From Clostridium sp. AM34-11AC (GTDB lineage Bacteria > Bacillota > Clostridia > Lachnospirales > Lachnospiraceae): a stretch of 22,380 bases of DNA. Shown here one piece after another: positions 13,573-21,600 of the stretch. The notes beneath the pieces were generated by a model. It was not told the DNA's origin. It worked only from the letters and a program-made list of their open reading frames with translations, and made no database searches. Location: assembly GCF_003435375.1 (NCBI RefSeq), contig NZ_QWGL01000014.1, positions 59,374 to 81,753 of the forward strand, written 5' to 3'. Position numbers and translations under genes: made by a program. Each line of letters starts with the position of its first letter. Within the stretch, counting starts at the first letter, position 1.

Positions 13573-13633
13573 ATCGGTCTCAGATATAAAAAAATAGTGT
13601 CTTCTGTTTGACACACCTGCAGACCGATTTTTC
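13573..13633 (+). terminator. Terminator after the VanZ-family gene
   Basis: ATCGGTCT at 13573-13580 pairs with AGACCGAT at 13621-13628, followed by TTTTT. An inner stem GTGTC/GACAC (13597-13614) makes it branched. Confidence 0.6.
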
Positions 13634-13976
13634 CGTATTGAACTTAGTCGCGTCAACGAAGCCACTACCTATGGAATTTCAATCTTTTCCTTCCTGTTAT
13701 GCTTGGACAGATTGAATAATTCTCTTTGTGTTATATCTATTATTTTTAGGTAATAGTCCACAACGGCTTCTAACATGAAGGTACAAAAAATAAAAGTTGA
13801 TCCTCAATCAACCCTATTATTGTACTCTTCAATTCATACTTTTCGATCTCAATGGTAGTATGGTTAGATAGACATCTGTTGCCGCTATCCCTTGGTAAGT
13901 TACCCGTTCAGCTTACCTACAAATTTAGAATACAATAAATGGCATCATTTGAACAGACTATATTTTTTTAAAATAA
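13634..13976. other. AT-rich stretch without recognisable genes
   Basis: Both strands are broken by stops and I see no ribosome binding site with a following frame, no strong hairpin with T tract and no repeat. It reads as decayed intergenic DNA between the VanZ cargo and the permease remnant. Confidence 0.6.
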
Positions 13977-14084
13977 CTGTTCTACTATGAGAGCTTCGGT
14001 CTGTTTGCTGTGCTGATTCTGGTACAGTTGGCGGCCACCGGCGCAGCAGCGTTCCGCTTTTACTACAAACAAAGAAAAGGCTGA
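13977..14084 (+). pseudogene. C-terminal remnant of a membrane permease
   Basis: The open frame after TAA 13974-13976 encodes FGLFAVLILVQLAATGAAA followed by a basic end (RFYYKQRKG). This is a last transmembrane helix plus basic tail, as in BceB/SalY-like ABC permeases. There is no start codon or upstream homologous sequence, so only the last 35 residues of a lost gene seem to remain. The assignment to a permease is tentative. Confidence 0.4.
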
Positions 14085-14132
14085 ATAGAAAATAGGTATC
14101 ATCAATCAAAAATATCATTGGAGGTATAACTT

Positions 14133-14390
14133 ATGGAAAAAGAAACAATGGGAACTGTAATTTCAGTTACAAAACAATGGTGGTTAAAAGTGAATCGTAA
14201 ACCTGCCCGCGTTCATGCGATGGATGGCGCAGCCTTTCCGCATACTATCAAGGTCAAATATACGATAGACGGTAAAGATTACATCTGCCGAAAATGGATT
14301 GGTGCAGGAAACAACGTTCCTGACAAGGGAACAACGATTAAAGTTACCTATTGGGAAGATAAGCCATCGAAAGCAAGAATTGAGCTCTAA
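14133..14390 (+). CDS. Hypothetical small protein
   Basis: An 85-residue protein with a good binding site (GGAGG at 14119-14123) and start MEKETMGTVISVTKQWWLKV. It is rich in predicted beta strands (HTIKVKYTIDGKDYICRKW, TTIKVTYWEDKPSKARIEL), suggesting a small beta-barrel or SH3/OB-like fold. There is no signal peptide or membrane segment. It stands alone between the permease remnant and a winged-helix regulator. No family recognised. Confidence 0.7.
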   Translation: MEKETMGTVISVTKQWWLKVNRKPARVHAMDGAAFPHTIKVKYTIDGKDYICRKWIGAGNNVPDKGTTIKVTYWEDKPSKARIEL

Positions 14391-14521
14391 TCAATAAATT
14401 TATCAAAATATGGAGGTGATGATGTGATGGGACATTAGCTGTTTTTGATATTGAAGAATCCGGCAAGAAGATTGGTGAAAAGTTATTTCTGCTTCTTAAC
14501 GAGGAACAAAAGAATGCTCTA

Positions 14522-14914
14522 ATGCAATATATTTTGGAACAAGGAGTCAGTCATGGAACAGTATTCAATTCCTGTCACACTTTCTCCGCAGCAGAGAAGA
14601 ATCCTCTTACAGAAATACAAGAAGGCGAGCTTTATCTATGTCTGGAACACCGCACTGTCAGGGTTAGGGAACGGATTATCAACTTGACAAGTAAGGAGTT
14701 TGATATACTGGCATTGCTCATTGCCAATCCCAAACGTGTTTTTACTTACGAACTGATTACCGATTTGGTTTGGAAAGAGGATTGTGATTTCTATTCGAGA
14801 AAAGCGATTCATAATCATATGAGTAAGTTGCGTAAGAAATTGCGTTTTGAACCGGATCTTCCAAACTACATTGAGAGTGTCGCCGGGATCGGCTATAAAT
14901 TTGAACAACTATAA
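14522..14914 (+). pseudogene. Winged-helix (OmpR C-terminal type) regulator, probably frameshifted near its start
   Basis: Residues of about 40-130 form a Trans_reg_C domain: IINLTSKEFDILALLIANP, RKAIHNHMSKLRKKL, and the closing IESVAGIGYKFEQL. No receiver domain precedes it. The frame is open upstream to 14423 but has no start codon before ATG 14522. The ribosome binding site GGAGGTGAT at 14412-14420 instead serves ATG 14427, whose frame stops after two more codons. One extra G in the GGG run at 14429-14431 would join that ATG to this frame, giving a protein of about 162 residues starting MGTLAVFDIEESGKKIG. So the gene is either disabled, expressed from an internal start, or affected by a sequence error. 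Confidence 0.7.
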
Positions 14915-14918
14915 TATG

Positions 14919-14957
14919 AGCCCACAAGGTGTCGGTTCCCCTTGTGGGCTTGCTTTT
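14919..14957 (+). terminator. Terminator after the winged-helix gene
   Basis: AGCCCACAAGG at 14919-14929 pairs with CCTTGTGGGCT at 14940-14950, followed by TGCTTTTT. It starts five bases after the gene's stop. Confidence 0.88.
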
Positions 14958-15066
14958 TGCAGCATATATTCTAAGGAGCAGAATATGTAGAAAATTGCGA
15001 ATATAAAGAGTAAAAAGCGAATGTCTGCGGACTGATACAGGAAACATAATCGATATAATTTTCTCC

Positions 15067-15104
15067 CAAGGAGGTATCAAGCAGCCGATTCAGGCCCCTC
15101 CTTG
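15067..15104 (+). promoter_or_regulatory. Hairpin sequestering a Shine-Dalgarno sequence
   Basis: CAAGGAGG at 15067-15074 is perfectly complementary to CCTCCTTG at 15097-15104, immediately before ATG 15105. The first arm is a consensus ribosome binding site, so it would be masked when the hairpin forms. Confidence 0.45.
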
Positions 15105-15230
15105 ATGGGAGGAAATGCCTATGCGTCTATGCAACACAGATCCGCAGATAAACTGCTTTACATTCAGTCACCTATACGTCGTAGTCCAGCTCGTATGGAT
15201 TGTGGCGTTTTTGGTTTCGACAAAGTTTGA
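15105..15230 (+). CDS. Possible 41-residue peptide in a structured leader
   Basis: ATG 15105 opens a frame encoding MGGNAYASMQHRSADKLLYI and ending GVFGFDKV. It is followed 47 bases later by a terminator. A competing frame (ATG 15121, behind GGGAGGA) overlaps it and runs through that terminator, which makes it the poorer candidate. No family recognised; coding status is uncertain. Confidence 0.25.
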   Translation: MGGNAYASMQHRSADKLLYIQSPIRRSPARMDCGVFGFDKV

Positions 15231-15277
15231 GCATTTTCGCTGTCAACCTCCCGGAAAAATTTCATACTGTTGCTTTG

Positions 15278-15310
15278 GCGCGCCTGTTCTTTGTACGGGC
15301 GCGCTTTTTT
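15278..15310 (+). terminator. GC-rich intrinsic terminator upstream of the sigma gene
   Basis: GCGCGCC at 15278-15284 pairs with GGCGCGC at 15298-15304, followed by TTTTTT. It closes the short leader transcript and separates it from the sigma-like gene at 15420. Confidence 0.85.
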
Positions 15311-15419
15311 GTACCCTTTTTTTAATCAGAAAGAGACTTAGACCTTATCGCTGCCGCAGCCCACCCTCTGGTTTCGATTTTTGCCATCAACTCAAACATC
15401 GAAATTGGAGGAAATTACT

Positions 15420-15842
15420 ATGAAGAAAATCAATCTTCGGGATTATTACCCGTATTATACACAGGACATGATCGTTGAGGTGCCGGATGAAGTTGCTTTG
15501 TTGCTTCGGGAATATATGTTGTTGGAAGAAGCCTATCGGATTCGTACATACCGCTATAAAGCATTTTACTCTCTGGATCGAGACGAAGGTATTGAGCGTG
15601 AGATATTGCAAAAGCCTCTTAACCCGGCAGAAATTTGGGAACAGCGTCAAATGACGGAGTTGATTTATAAAGGTCTTTCCAAACTTCCGGTAAAGCAGCG
15701 CCAACGGATCTATGCACACTTTTTTCTTGGCATGAGCAAAGCAGATATTGCCAAAGCGGAAGGAACACACAAAAGCCGGATCACCCGTTCTATTGAAGCC
15801 GGATTGCGTAGTCTGGAAAAATATTTCAAAGAAATTTTATAA
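15420..15842 (+). CDS. Sigma-70 region 4-like regulator of the element
   Basis: The 140-residue protein, starting MKKINLRDYYPYYTQDMIVE behind GGAGGAAA at 15407-15414, ends in a sigma region 4 helix-turn-helix: LSKLPVKQRQRIYAHFFLGM, SKADIAKAEGTHKSRITRSI and EAGLRSLEKY. Its N-terminal part lacks a clear region 2, so it may act as a DNA-binding activator rather than a full sigma factor. Such genes sit upstream of large serine recombinases in many clostridial elements and probably control transfer or excision genes. I use ATG 15420 because the upstream in-frame ATG 15381 has no binding site. Confidence 0.85.
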   Translation: MKKINLRDYYPYYTQDMIVEVPDEVALLLREYMLLEEAYRIRTYRYKAFYSLDRDEGIEREILQKPLNPAEIWEQRQMTELIYKGLSKLPVKQRQRIYAHFFLGMSKADIAKAEGTHKSRITRSIEAGLRSLEKYFKEIL

Positions 15843-16442
15843 CAGACGGCAACTTTGCCCCTAAAAATGTACTGAATAGTAGAGGGACATATTCGGTGGG
15901 ACAAGCTGGACGGGTGTGGTAAGGAAGCATATACATCCTCCCACCCCAACTGCAATATCAATTTGTCTGCCATGCCCCTTGCTTGTTCCTTGACAACCGA
16001 ATATACGCTGTTACAGGTACTTCATTCTGTGTTCCGAGCGGCAGATGGGGCGGCGCGGTGACAGGCAGCCTAAGGAGGTGATGAATCCAAGCTGTCCGAG
16101 CGATAAACGCAACCTACGAAACCGGCTGTGGCAAGCCGGACGCGATAACGACACAGATCATAATGGTACTTCTTCACAGCTTCCTAAAGACTTGGGGAGA
16201 GTTCCTGCGGCGTTTGCTTGCTCTGGCAAAGCGGCGGCGTATGTGGGACTATGATGCGGTGACGCTACCCGCAGCCTGTAACAGCCCCGTCCTTATAACA
16301 GAAGGACTTGCCGGGGTGCGTGGCAAATACGGCAGTAAAATCGAAATCAGATATAATGGGCCGGATTTATGTGTGCAATAACCATAGATCCGACCTATTC
16401 ATGTGGTTTTGATAACACAGTTTTCAGAAGGGAGTTGATACT
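15843..16442. other. 600-base stretch of uncertain coding status, with dyads
   Basis: No secure gene. Visible are AAGGAGGTG immediately before ATG 16081 (57-residue frame beginning MNPSCPSDKRN, ending 16254), a second overlapping frame at 16163-16381, a CCGGCT/AGCCGG dyad near 16122-16139, and the repeated octamer GCGGTGAC (near 16055 and 16256). TTGACA near 15991 lacks a convincing -10. Confidence 0.4.
16163..16381 (+). CDS. Possible small protein upstream of the recombinases
   Basis: The 72-residue frame includes FLRRLLALAKRRRMWDYDAV and a protein-like end, ITEGLAGVRGKYGSKIEIRY. There is no ribosome binding site at the first ATG and another frame overlaps it, so either may be chance. It is listed because the C-terminal part looks coding. 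Confidence 0.28.
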   Translation: MVLLHSFLKTWGEFLRRLLALAKRRRMWDYDAVTLPAACNSPVLITEGLAGVRGKYGSKIEIRYNGPDLCVQ

Positions 16443-16658
16443 ATGGAATTGAACACCATTGTCAGTGAAGTGGGTACGCTGGTAGACATTCGGGATGTCT
16501 CTGTCAACAAAGAACTTTCCCGTGATGAACGGATTGCAGAATTTGTTCAGCAGATAAAAAATCCATACCATTTTAAGTGTGGCCGTTTTACTGTACAGGC
16601 CAGCTTTTCTGCTGAAGGAGCTACCCTGGAAGAATGTATCAAGGGTATTTTACGATAG
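16443..16658 (+). CDS. Small conserved protein preceding the recombinase operon
   Basis: A 71-residue protein, MELNTIVSEVGTLVDIRDVS followed by ERIAEFVQQIKNPYHFKCGR and a C-terminus EECIKGILR, behind AAGGGAG at 16428-16434. It is of the kind regularly found just before large serine recombinases in clostridial elements. The single Cys/His-containing PYHFKCG turn is distinctive. Position suggests a part in regulating excision or integration, possibly a directionality factor, but this is inference; no DNA-binding motif is obvious. Confidence 0.7.
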   Translation: MELNTIVSEVGTLVDIRDVSVNKELSRDERIAEFVQQIKNPYHFKCGRFTVQASFSAEGATLEECIKGILR

Positions 16659-16678
16659 GCGCAATTTTAAGAAAGGGG

Positions 16679-16721
16679 CTGACTTTTCCGTAAAAGCATG
16701 GTAGAATAAGCATCGGAAAAG
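16679..16721 (+). promoter_or_regulatory. Candidate recombinase promoter with a flanking dyad
   Basis: CTGACT at 16679-16684 and TAGAAT at 16702-16707 are 17 bases apart. CTTTTCCG at 16683-16690 and CGGAAAAG at 16714-16721 are perfect inverted repeats bracketing the -10 box, so a regulator dimer bound there would control the recombinase genes. Confidence 0.55.
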
Positions 16722-16793
16722 GAATTGAATATGGCATAACCACACTTCTTGAATTGCGGGGATTTTTCTGTGCAACGAAAGGAGTGTTTTTTT

Positions 16794-18422
16794 ATGCAGG
16801 TTTACAAAGCGATTAAGTACATCCGTCTTTCTTATACGGATGATAAAACAGTAGAAAGTGACAGCGTTGCCAATCAGCGGCGCCTGATCGATGATTACAT
16901 AGCCCGACACCCGGAAATTGAGGTTGTGGCAGAAAAAATTGACGATGGTTATAGTGGAGTTTTGTTTGATCGCCCGGCATTTCAGGAAATGATGCGGATG
17001 ATCGAACAAGGCGAAGCTAACTGCGTGATTGTCAAAGACCTCTCCCGCTTAGGTCGTGAGTACATAGAAACAGGCCGTTATATGCGCAGAGTATTTCCAG
17101 CCTATGGAGTGCGTTTTATCGCAATTAACGATAATGTAGATACGGAAAATGACGCTGCCGATGATCTCACAGTTTCTGTCAAAAACATTATGAATGAGGC
17201 TTACTGTCGGGATATTTCCGTTAAGACACGGAGCGCCCTGGAAGTAAAACGGCGCAGCGGGGATTTTGTGGGTGCTTTTACCATCTATGGTTATGTGAAA
17301 GCCGGCGATAAACACAAGAGCCTGGAAGTAGACGAATATGCTGCCAATGTTGTGCGGGATATTTTCAGAAAACGGCTGGAAGGATTCAGCGCTTCCCATA
17401 TAGCGGATGAACTGAACCGATTAGGAATTCTTTCACCGTTGGCGTATAAGCGCAATCACGGAATGCCTCATGCAAAAGGTGGCTATACAGACCGAAAGGA
17501 TTGCAAATGGTCTGCAACTACAATCATCCGCATTTTACAAGATGAAACTTACACCGGAACACTGGTCCAGGGCAAGCAGACAACGCCCCATTTCAAATTA
17601 AAAGAGCGTGAGGACAAACCTTCTTCGGAATGGATTCGTGTGGAGGGAACCCATGAGGCAATCATACAAAAGCACGATTTTGATCTGGTGCAAAGGCTCC
17701 GCAGGATTGACACAAGGACTTCTCCCAAATCGGATAAGGTTTACCTGTTTTCCGGCATTTTGATCTGCGGCTGCTGTGGCTGCCGTATGACCCGCAAGAC
17801 GAACCGCTATAAAGATAAAGAGTATCACTATTATTACTGCCCGACCGGCAAAAAGAATGGCTGCACATCGTCGGTCATGCTGAAAGAGTCGGATCTGATT
17901 GAATGTGTACAGGACAGTTTGAAAGGACATATTGAAAATGTTGCTTCTCTGGATGCCCTGCTGTCCAGTATCAGTCAAGAACGGATTAACCGGGAATTGG
18001 CGCAGGAATATGCCGCACAGATCAGAGTAAATGAGAAGCGTGTGGCACAGACCGAGGGCTTTAAGGCAAAACTCTATGAAAATCTGGTAAGTGGAATTCT
18101 GACAAAGGAAGAATTTCTCTCTTACAAGCGAAAATACAATGCAGATATTGAACTGTTCCAAAAAGCAATCGCTGAATGGAACGAAAAACTTACAGATGTA
18201 TTAGAAAACCGAAGCGAACGAAACCGTTGGATCAACCATTTTATGAAATTTTCTACTATGGAGGATATTGACCGTCGGGCAGTCATGCAGCTTATCCGAA
18301 GCATACGGGTAATGGGTAAAGATGAACTGCATATTGAATTTAATTACCAGGATGAATATCAGAAAGCAATCTTTTTGGCAAAACAGATTGCTACAAAAAA
18401 TGAAGAAAGGATGGTGGGTTAA
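16794..18422 (+). CDS. Large serine recombinase 1
   Basis: A 542-residue site-specific recombinase. The catalytic resolvase domain starts AIKYIRLS with nucleophile Ser13 and has VIVKDLSRLGREYIETGRYM and NEAYCRDISVKTRSA. It is followed by a recombinase domain (YGYVKAGDKHKSLEVDEYAA onward), a zinc ribbon with Cys pairs (ICGCCGCRM and YYYCPTGKKNGC) and a C-terminal coiled coil. I start at ATG 16794, behind AAAGGAG at 16779-16785; the in-frame ATG 16749 precedes that site. The product exchanges attP and attB strands during integration or excision. It is the first of three adjacent recombinase genes. Confidence 0.93.
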   Translation: MQVYKAIKYIRLSYTDDKTVESDSVANQRRLIDDYIARHPEIEVVAEKIDDGYSGVLFDRPAFQEMMRMIEQGEANCVIVKDLSRLGREYIETGRYMRRVFPAYGVRFIAINDNVDTENDAADDLTVSVKNIMNEAYCRDISVKTRSALEVKRRSGDFVGAFTIYGYVKAGDKHKSLEVDEYAANVVRDIFRKRLEGFSASHIADELNRLGILSPLAYKRNHGMPHAKGGYTDRKDCKWSATTIIRILQDETYTGTLVQGKQTTPHFKLKEREDKPSSEWIRVEGTHEAIIQKHDFDLVQRLRRIDTRTSPKSDKVYLFSGILICGCCGCRMTRKTNRYKDKEYHYYYCPTGKKNGCTSSVMLKESDLIECVQDSLKGHIENVASLDALLSSISQERINRELAQEYAAQIRVNEKRVAQTEGFKAKLYENLVSGILTKEEFLSYKRKYNADIELFQKAIAEWNEKLTDVLENRSERNRWINHFMKFSTMEDIDRRAVMQLIRSIRVMGKDELHIEFNYQDEYQKAIFLAKQIATKNEERMVG

Positions 18423-20072
18423 ATGGCAAGAAAAAGCAGAAAACAGACGGCAGTTCCTATGCCGGCACCATCTTTGTATGTACATGTGGCTCTGTATATC
18501 CGTCTTTCTGTGGAGGATAACAAAAAGCGAGGCTGCTCAGTAGAAAACCAAAAACTGGTACTGAATGACTTTCTTTCGGATAAACCGGACTTCGTTGTGT
18601 ATGATACTTATATCGACAACGGAGCAACAGGGACAAATTTTCACCGCCCTGGATTTCAGCAAATGCTATCTGATATTGAAGCAGGCCACATTAACTGTGT
18701 GATTGTTAAGGATCTTTCCCGATTAGGGCGAAATTCTATTGACACAGGTTATTATATCGAACAATATTTTCATGCACATAATGTTCGGTTCATTGCTGTT
18801 ACGGATCAGTTTGACACAGCGGATTCCGGAAATCTTCATGGTGGTATCATGCTGCCTTTGAAAAATATGATCAATGAAGCCTATGCTCTGGACATTGGAC
18901 GAAAAATCAAAGCACAGGCGCGGCAGGCTATGAAAGATGGCGACTATATTGGTGCACGGGCACCTTACGGTTACAGGAAAGACCCTGATAATTGCCATAA
19001 ACTTCTGGTTGATGAAAATACTGCCCCTGTGGTAAAACAGATTTTTGAATGGGCACATGAGCATGTGTCTCTGAACCGGATTGTCCGCAATCTAAATGAG
19101 ATGGGGATTCCGGCACCGAGCCATTATAAAAAGGCTACTGGCGAGATTACCAGTCCGGGCCTGATCGGAAGCGGCAAATGGCAGACCCGTACAGTGATGA
19201 AAATTTTAGAAAGCGAAGCCTATACAGGCGATCTGGTGCAAGGAAAAACAAAGATTGTAGATCATCAGCAGGTCAAGGCTGGAGAAGATAATCTGATTAT
19301 TGCCAAATGCACCCATGAACCGATCATTAGCTATGAATTGTTTAATGCAGTTCAGGAATACAGAAAACAGATCTGTGAAGAAAGCAAAGCAACTCCAAAA
19401 CGCCCCTACACGCCAAACATTTTCAAAGGCAAAGTGTTCTGTGCTGATTGTGGCAGAAGCCTTCACCGGCAACGTGCCGAGCGCCGGAAAGGCCCCGATA
19501 CTTATTGGTTCCACTGCCTTACAAACAGCCGGGTAGAAAAAGATAGCTGCAAAGGCGCAACGATGCAGGAAAAGGAACTGATTTCTACTGTTACGGCTAT
19601 TCTTGAAAAAGAGCTGACAGTTGCGCTGGGAATGTCGCTGCCTCTCTTTCAGTTGGAGGCAAGACAAAAACAGGAAAAAGATAAGCTGAAAATTCAGATG
19701 TCGGCCAAACGGCAGGAAATTGAAAAAACACGCCGGCTGATCCGTGGTCTATATGAAAATATTGTGCAGGGTATTTTGACAAATGATGAATACTTTGAAT
19801 TGAAGGCGGATTATGAATATGCTATCAAGGCTCTGTCTGGTGAGATTGAAGTATTTGAAAAATCTATGGACTCCCTGGACAACCAGCTTGCCCGATATCG
19901 TGCAATGGAAAAGGATGCAAAAACACTGGCACAGGATCATGTGCTGACTGCAGAACTGATCGAACGGCTCATTGAACGAATTGAGATCGATCACGAGCGG
20001 AATATTCATGTGACCTTCCGTTTCAAAAATGAATTTCAGGGAAAGGCGGTGGAACCGTGCGCAACTATGTGA
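18423..20072 (+). CDS. Large serine recombinase 2
   Basis: The 549-residue protein has an N-terminal extension of about 20 residues before the catalytic domain (VALYIRLSVED, Ser29; VIVKDLSRLGRNSIDTGYYI). The recombinase domain (APYGYRKDPDNCHKLLVDE) and zinc ribbon (VFCADCGRSLHR and FHCLTNSRVEKDSC) follow, then a long coiled coil. Its ATG immediately follows the TAA of recombinase 1, so the genes are translated in concert. It overlaps recombinase 3 by 16 bases. All catalytic and zinc residues appear intact, so all three proteins may be needed together or have different partner sites. Confidence 0.93.
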   Translation: MARKSRKQTAVPMPAPSLYVHVALYIRLSVEDNKKRGCSVENQKLVLNDFLSDKPDFVVYDTYIDNGATGTNFHRPGFQQMLSDIEAGHINCVIVKDLSRLGRNSIDTGYYIEQYFHAHNVRFIAVTDQFDTADSGNLHGGIMLPLKNMINEAYALDIGRKIKAQARQAMKDGDYIGARAPYGYRKDPDNCHKLLVDENTAPVVKQIFEWAHEHVSLNRIVRNLNEMGIPAPSHYKKATGEITSPGLIGSGKWQTRTVMKILESEAYTGDLVQGKTKIVDHQQVKAGEDNLIIAKCTHEPIISYELFNAVQEYRKQICEESKATPKRPYTPNIFKGKVFCADCGRSLHRQRAERRKGPDTYWFHCLTNSRVEKDSCKGATMQEKELISTVTAILEKELTVALGMSLPLFQLEARQKQEKDKLKIQMSAKRQEIEKTRRLIRGLYENIVQGILTNDEYFELKADYEYAIKALSGEIEVFEKSMDSLDNQLARYRAMEKDAKTLAQDHVLTAELIERLIERIEIDHERNIHVTFRFKNEFQGKAVEPCATM

Positions 20073-21598
20073 TTGCCCTTTATATCCGTCTTTCTGTGGA
20101 AGATTTCAAAACTGAAAGTTTGAGCATACCAAATCAAAAACTGATTCTTCGTGAAAAAGCTATGTCTCTGCCAGAATGGGATTGCAGTGAGATTTTGGAA
20201 TTTATTGACAACGGTCATACAGGGACAAACTTTGAGCGTCCGGCGGTGCAGGAACTTTTAACAATGGTTCAGGCCGGAAAAATCAACTGTATTATTGTAA
20301 AAGACCTTTCCCGATTTGGACGTAACAGCATTGAAACCGGCTATTTTATTGAGCGGGTATTTCCTCTTTATCACACCCGTTTTATTTCCGTCAGTGATGA
20401 TTTTGACACAGCTAATTTCAAAGGTGACACCGGAGGGATTGATATTGCTTTCAAGTATCTTATTAGCGAGTGTTATAGCCGGGATATGTCCATGAAAACC
20501 AAAAGTGCAAAATATGCAAAGATGCGTCGTGGAGAATATCAGAGTGTCATCTGTCCTTACGGCTATCGCAAGAGTGCAGACGGACGTATGGAACTGGACG
20601 AGGATGTTGCCCCGAATGTGCAGATGATATTTCAATGGGCGTCTGAAGGCAACACCGCAGCCGAGATCACAAGAAAACTGTATGCCATGAATATCCCCAC
20701 CCCTGGGGAATATCGCAAACTTAAAGGCAAGGACTATTACAATGTTTCCCGAACAAACGGCGTTTGGAGTACATCAACGGTCCTGCGTATTTTAGAAGAT
20801 CAAAGATATATCGGTACCTATGTAATTGGCAAGAGAAAGGTAAAAGAGATTGGCAGCCGACATACACAGTTAAAGGATGAAAGTGAGTGGTTCAAAATAC
20901 CGAACCATCATCCGGCTATTATAAGTGTGGATCTATTTGAGAAAGCCAATGCTTCTATTAAGCGTTTCTCTCTGTCAAATAAAAAGCCGCGTGATTATCT
21001 GCTCCGTGGTAAGGTATTCTGTGGATGCTGCGATCATGCAATGTCTCTACGAAATGGTGCGTGGTTTTATTGCCGTCATTCCGAGGTGGCTGAAACGCTT
21101 CCTTGTCATGGTGTGCGCATAAAGATGGCTGATCTGGAGCAGGTTGTATTTGAAACAATTCGGGCTCAGATGTGTCCGGCATTGGGAATTGACAGCAATA
21201 AGGATAAATTGGATTTGCAGACAGTCCAGCAGGCCGAACATGAAGAAAAACTCCGTTCTATTCAAGACAGCAAGCGGCATCTTTATGAGCAGTATGCACT
21301 CGGAGAGATTGATTTGGAAACCTATCGAACACGAAAAGCGGTTTATGACACGGAACTGGTACAAGCCAAAAATGTTCATGCTGTCATTACTGCACAGACA
21401 AAGCAGATAAAAAGTGATTATGAGATCAAGTTGAAACAACAGGAAATTATGCAGGAAGTCGGAAACGCCAACATGCTGACAAAAGCTCTGATTGACCGGC
21501 TTATCAACAAAGTTTACGTCTTTCCAGGAGATCGGATTGAGATTGAATATGCAACACAGGATTTCTTAGAAACAAAGGAATCCGAAAAGGAGGTATAA
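20057..21598 (+). CDS. Large serine recombinase 3
   Basis: A 513-residue recombinase starting at GTG 20057, upstream of the previous gene's stop, with GGCGGTGG as a modest binding site. The catalytic domain VIALYIRLSVEDF has Ser13, with IIVKDLSRFGRNSIETGYFI and YSRDMSMKTKSA. The recombinase domain (CPYGYRKSADGRMELDE) and the zinc ribbon (VFCGCCDHAMSLR and FYCRHSEVAETLPC) are intact, with a coiled coil from about residue 395. It is the last intact gene of the element; the integrase fragment of the target begins about 100 bases downstream, which fits an att site there. Confidence 0.93.
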   Translation: MRNYVIALYIRLSVEDFKTESLSIPNQKLILREKAMSLPEWDCSEILEFIDNGHTGTNFERPAVQELLTMVQAGKINCIIVKDLSRFGRNSIETGYFIERVFPLYHTRFISVSDDFDTANFKGDTGGIDIAFKYLISECYSRDMSMKTKSAKYAKMRRGEYQSVICPYGYRKSADGRMELDEDVAPNVQMIFQWASEGNTAAEITRKLYAMNIPTPGEYRKLKGKDYYNVSRTNGVWSTSTVLRILEDQRYIGTYVIGKRKVKEIGSRHTQLKDESEWFKIPNHHPAIISVDLFEKANASIKRFSLSNKKPRDYLLRGKVFCGCCDHAMSLRNGAWFYCRHSEVAETLPCHGVRIKMADLEQVVFETIRAQMCPALGIDSNKDKLDLQTVQQAEHEEKLRSIQDSKRHLYEQYALGEIDLETYRTRKAVYDTELVQAKNVHAVITAQTKQIKSDYEIKLKQQEIMQEVGNANMLTKALIDRLINKVYVFPGDRIEIEYATQDFLETKESEKEV

Positions 21599-21600
21599 CC

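Noticed and set aside
15115..15423. 102-residue ORF MPMRLCNTDPQ... across the leader
   Set aside because: It reads straight through a GC-rich terminator and into the sigma gene's binding site, and its composition is not protein-like in the second half.
16749..16793. Longer start for recombinase 1
   Set aside because: The added 15 residues precede the AAAGGAG ribosome binding site and the catalytic domain normally begins a few residues before IRLS.
17598..18161. 187-residue antisense ORF inside recombinase 1
   Set aside because: It is a shadow of the conserved recombinase coding frame and carries no start signals or motifs.
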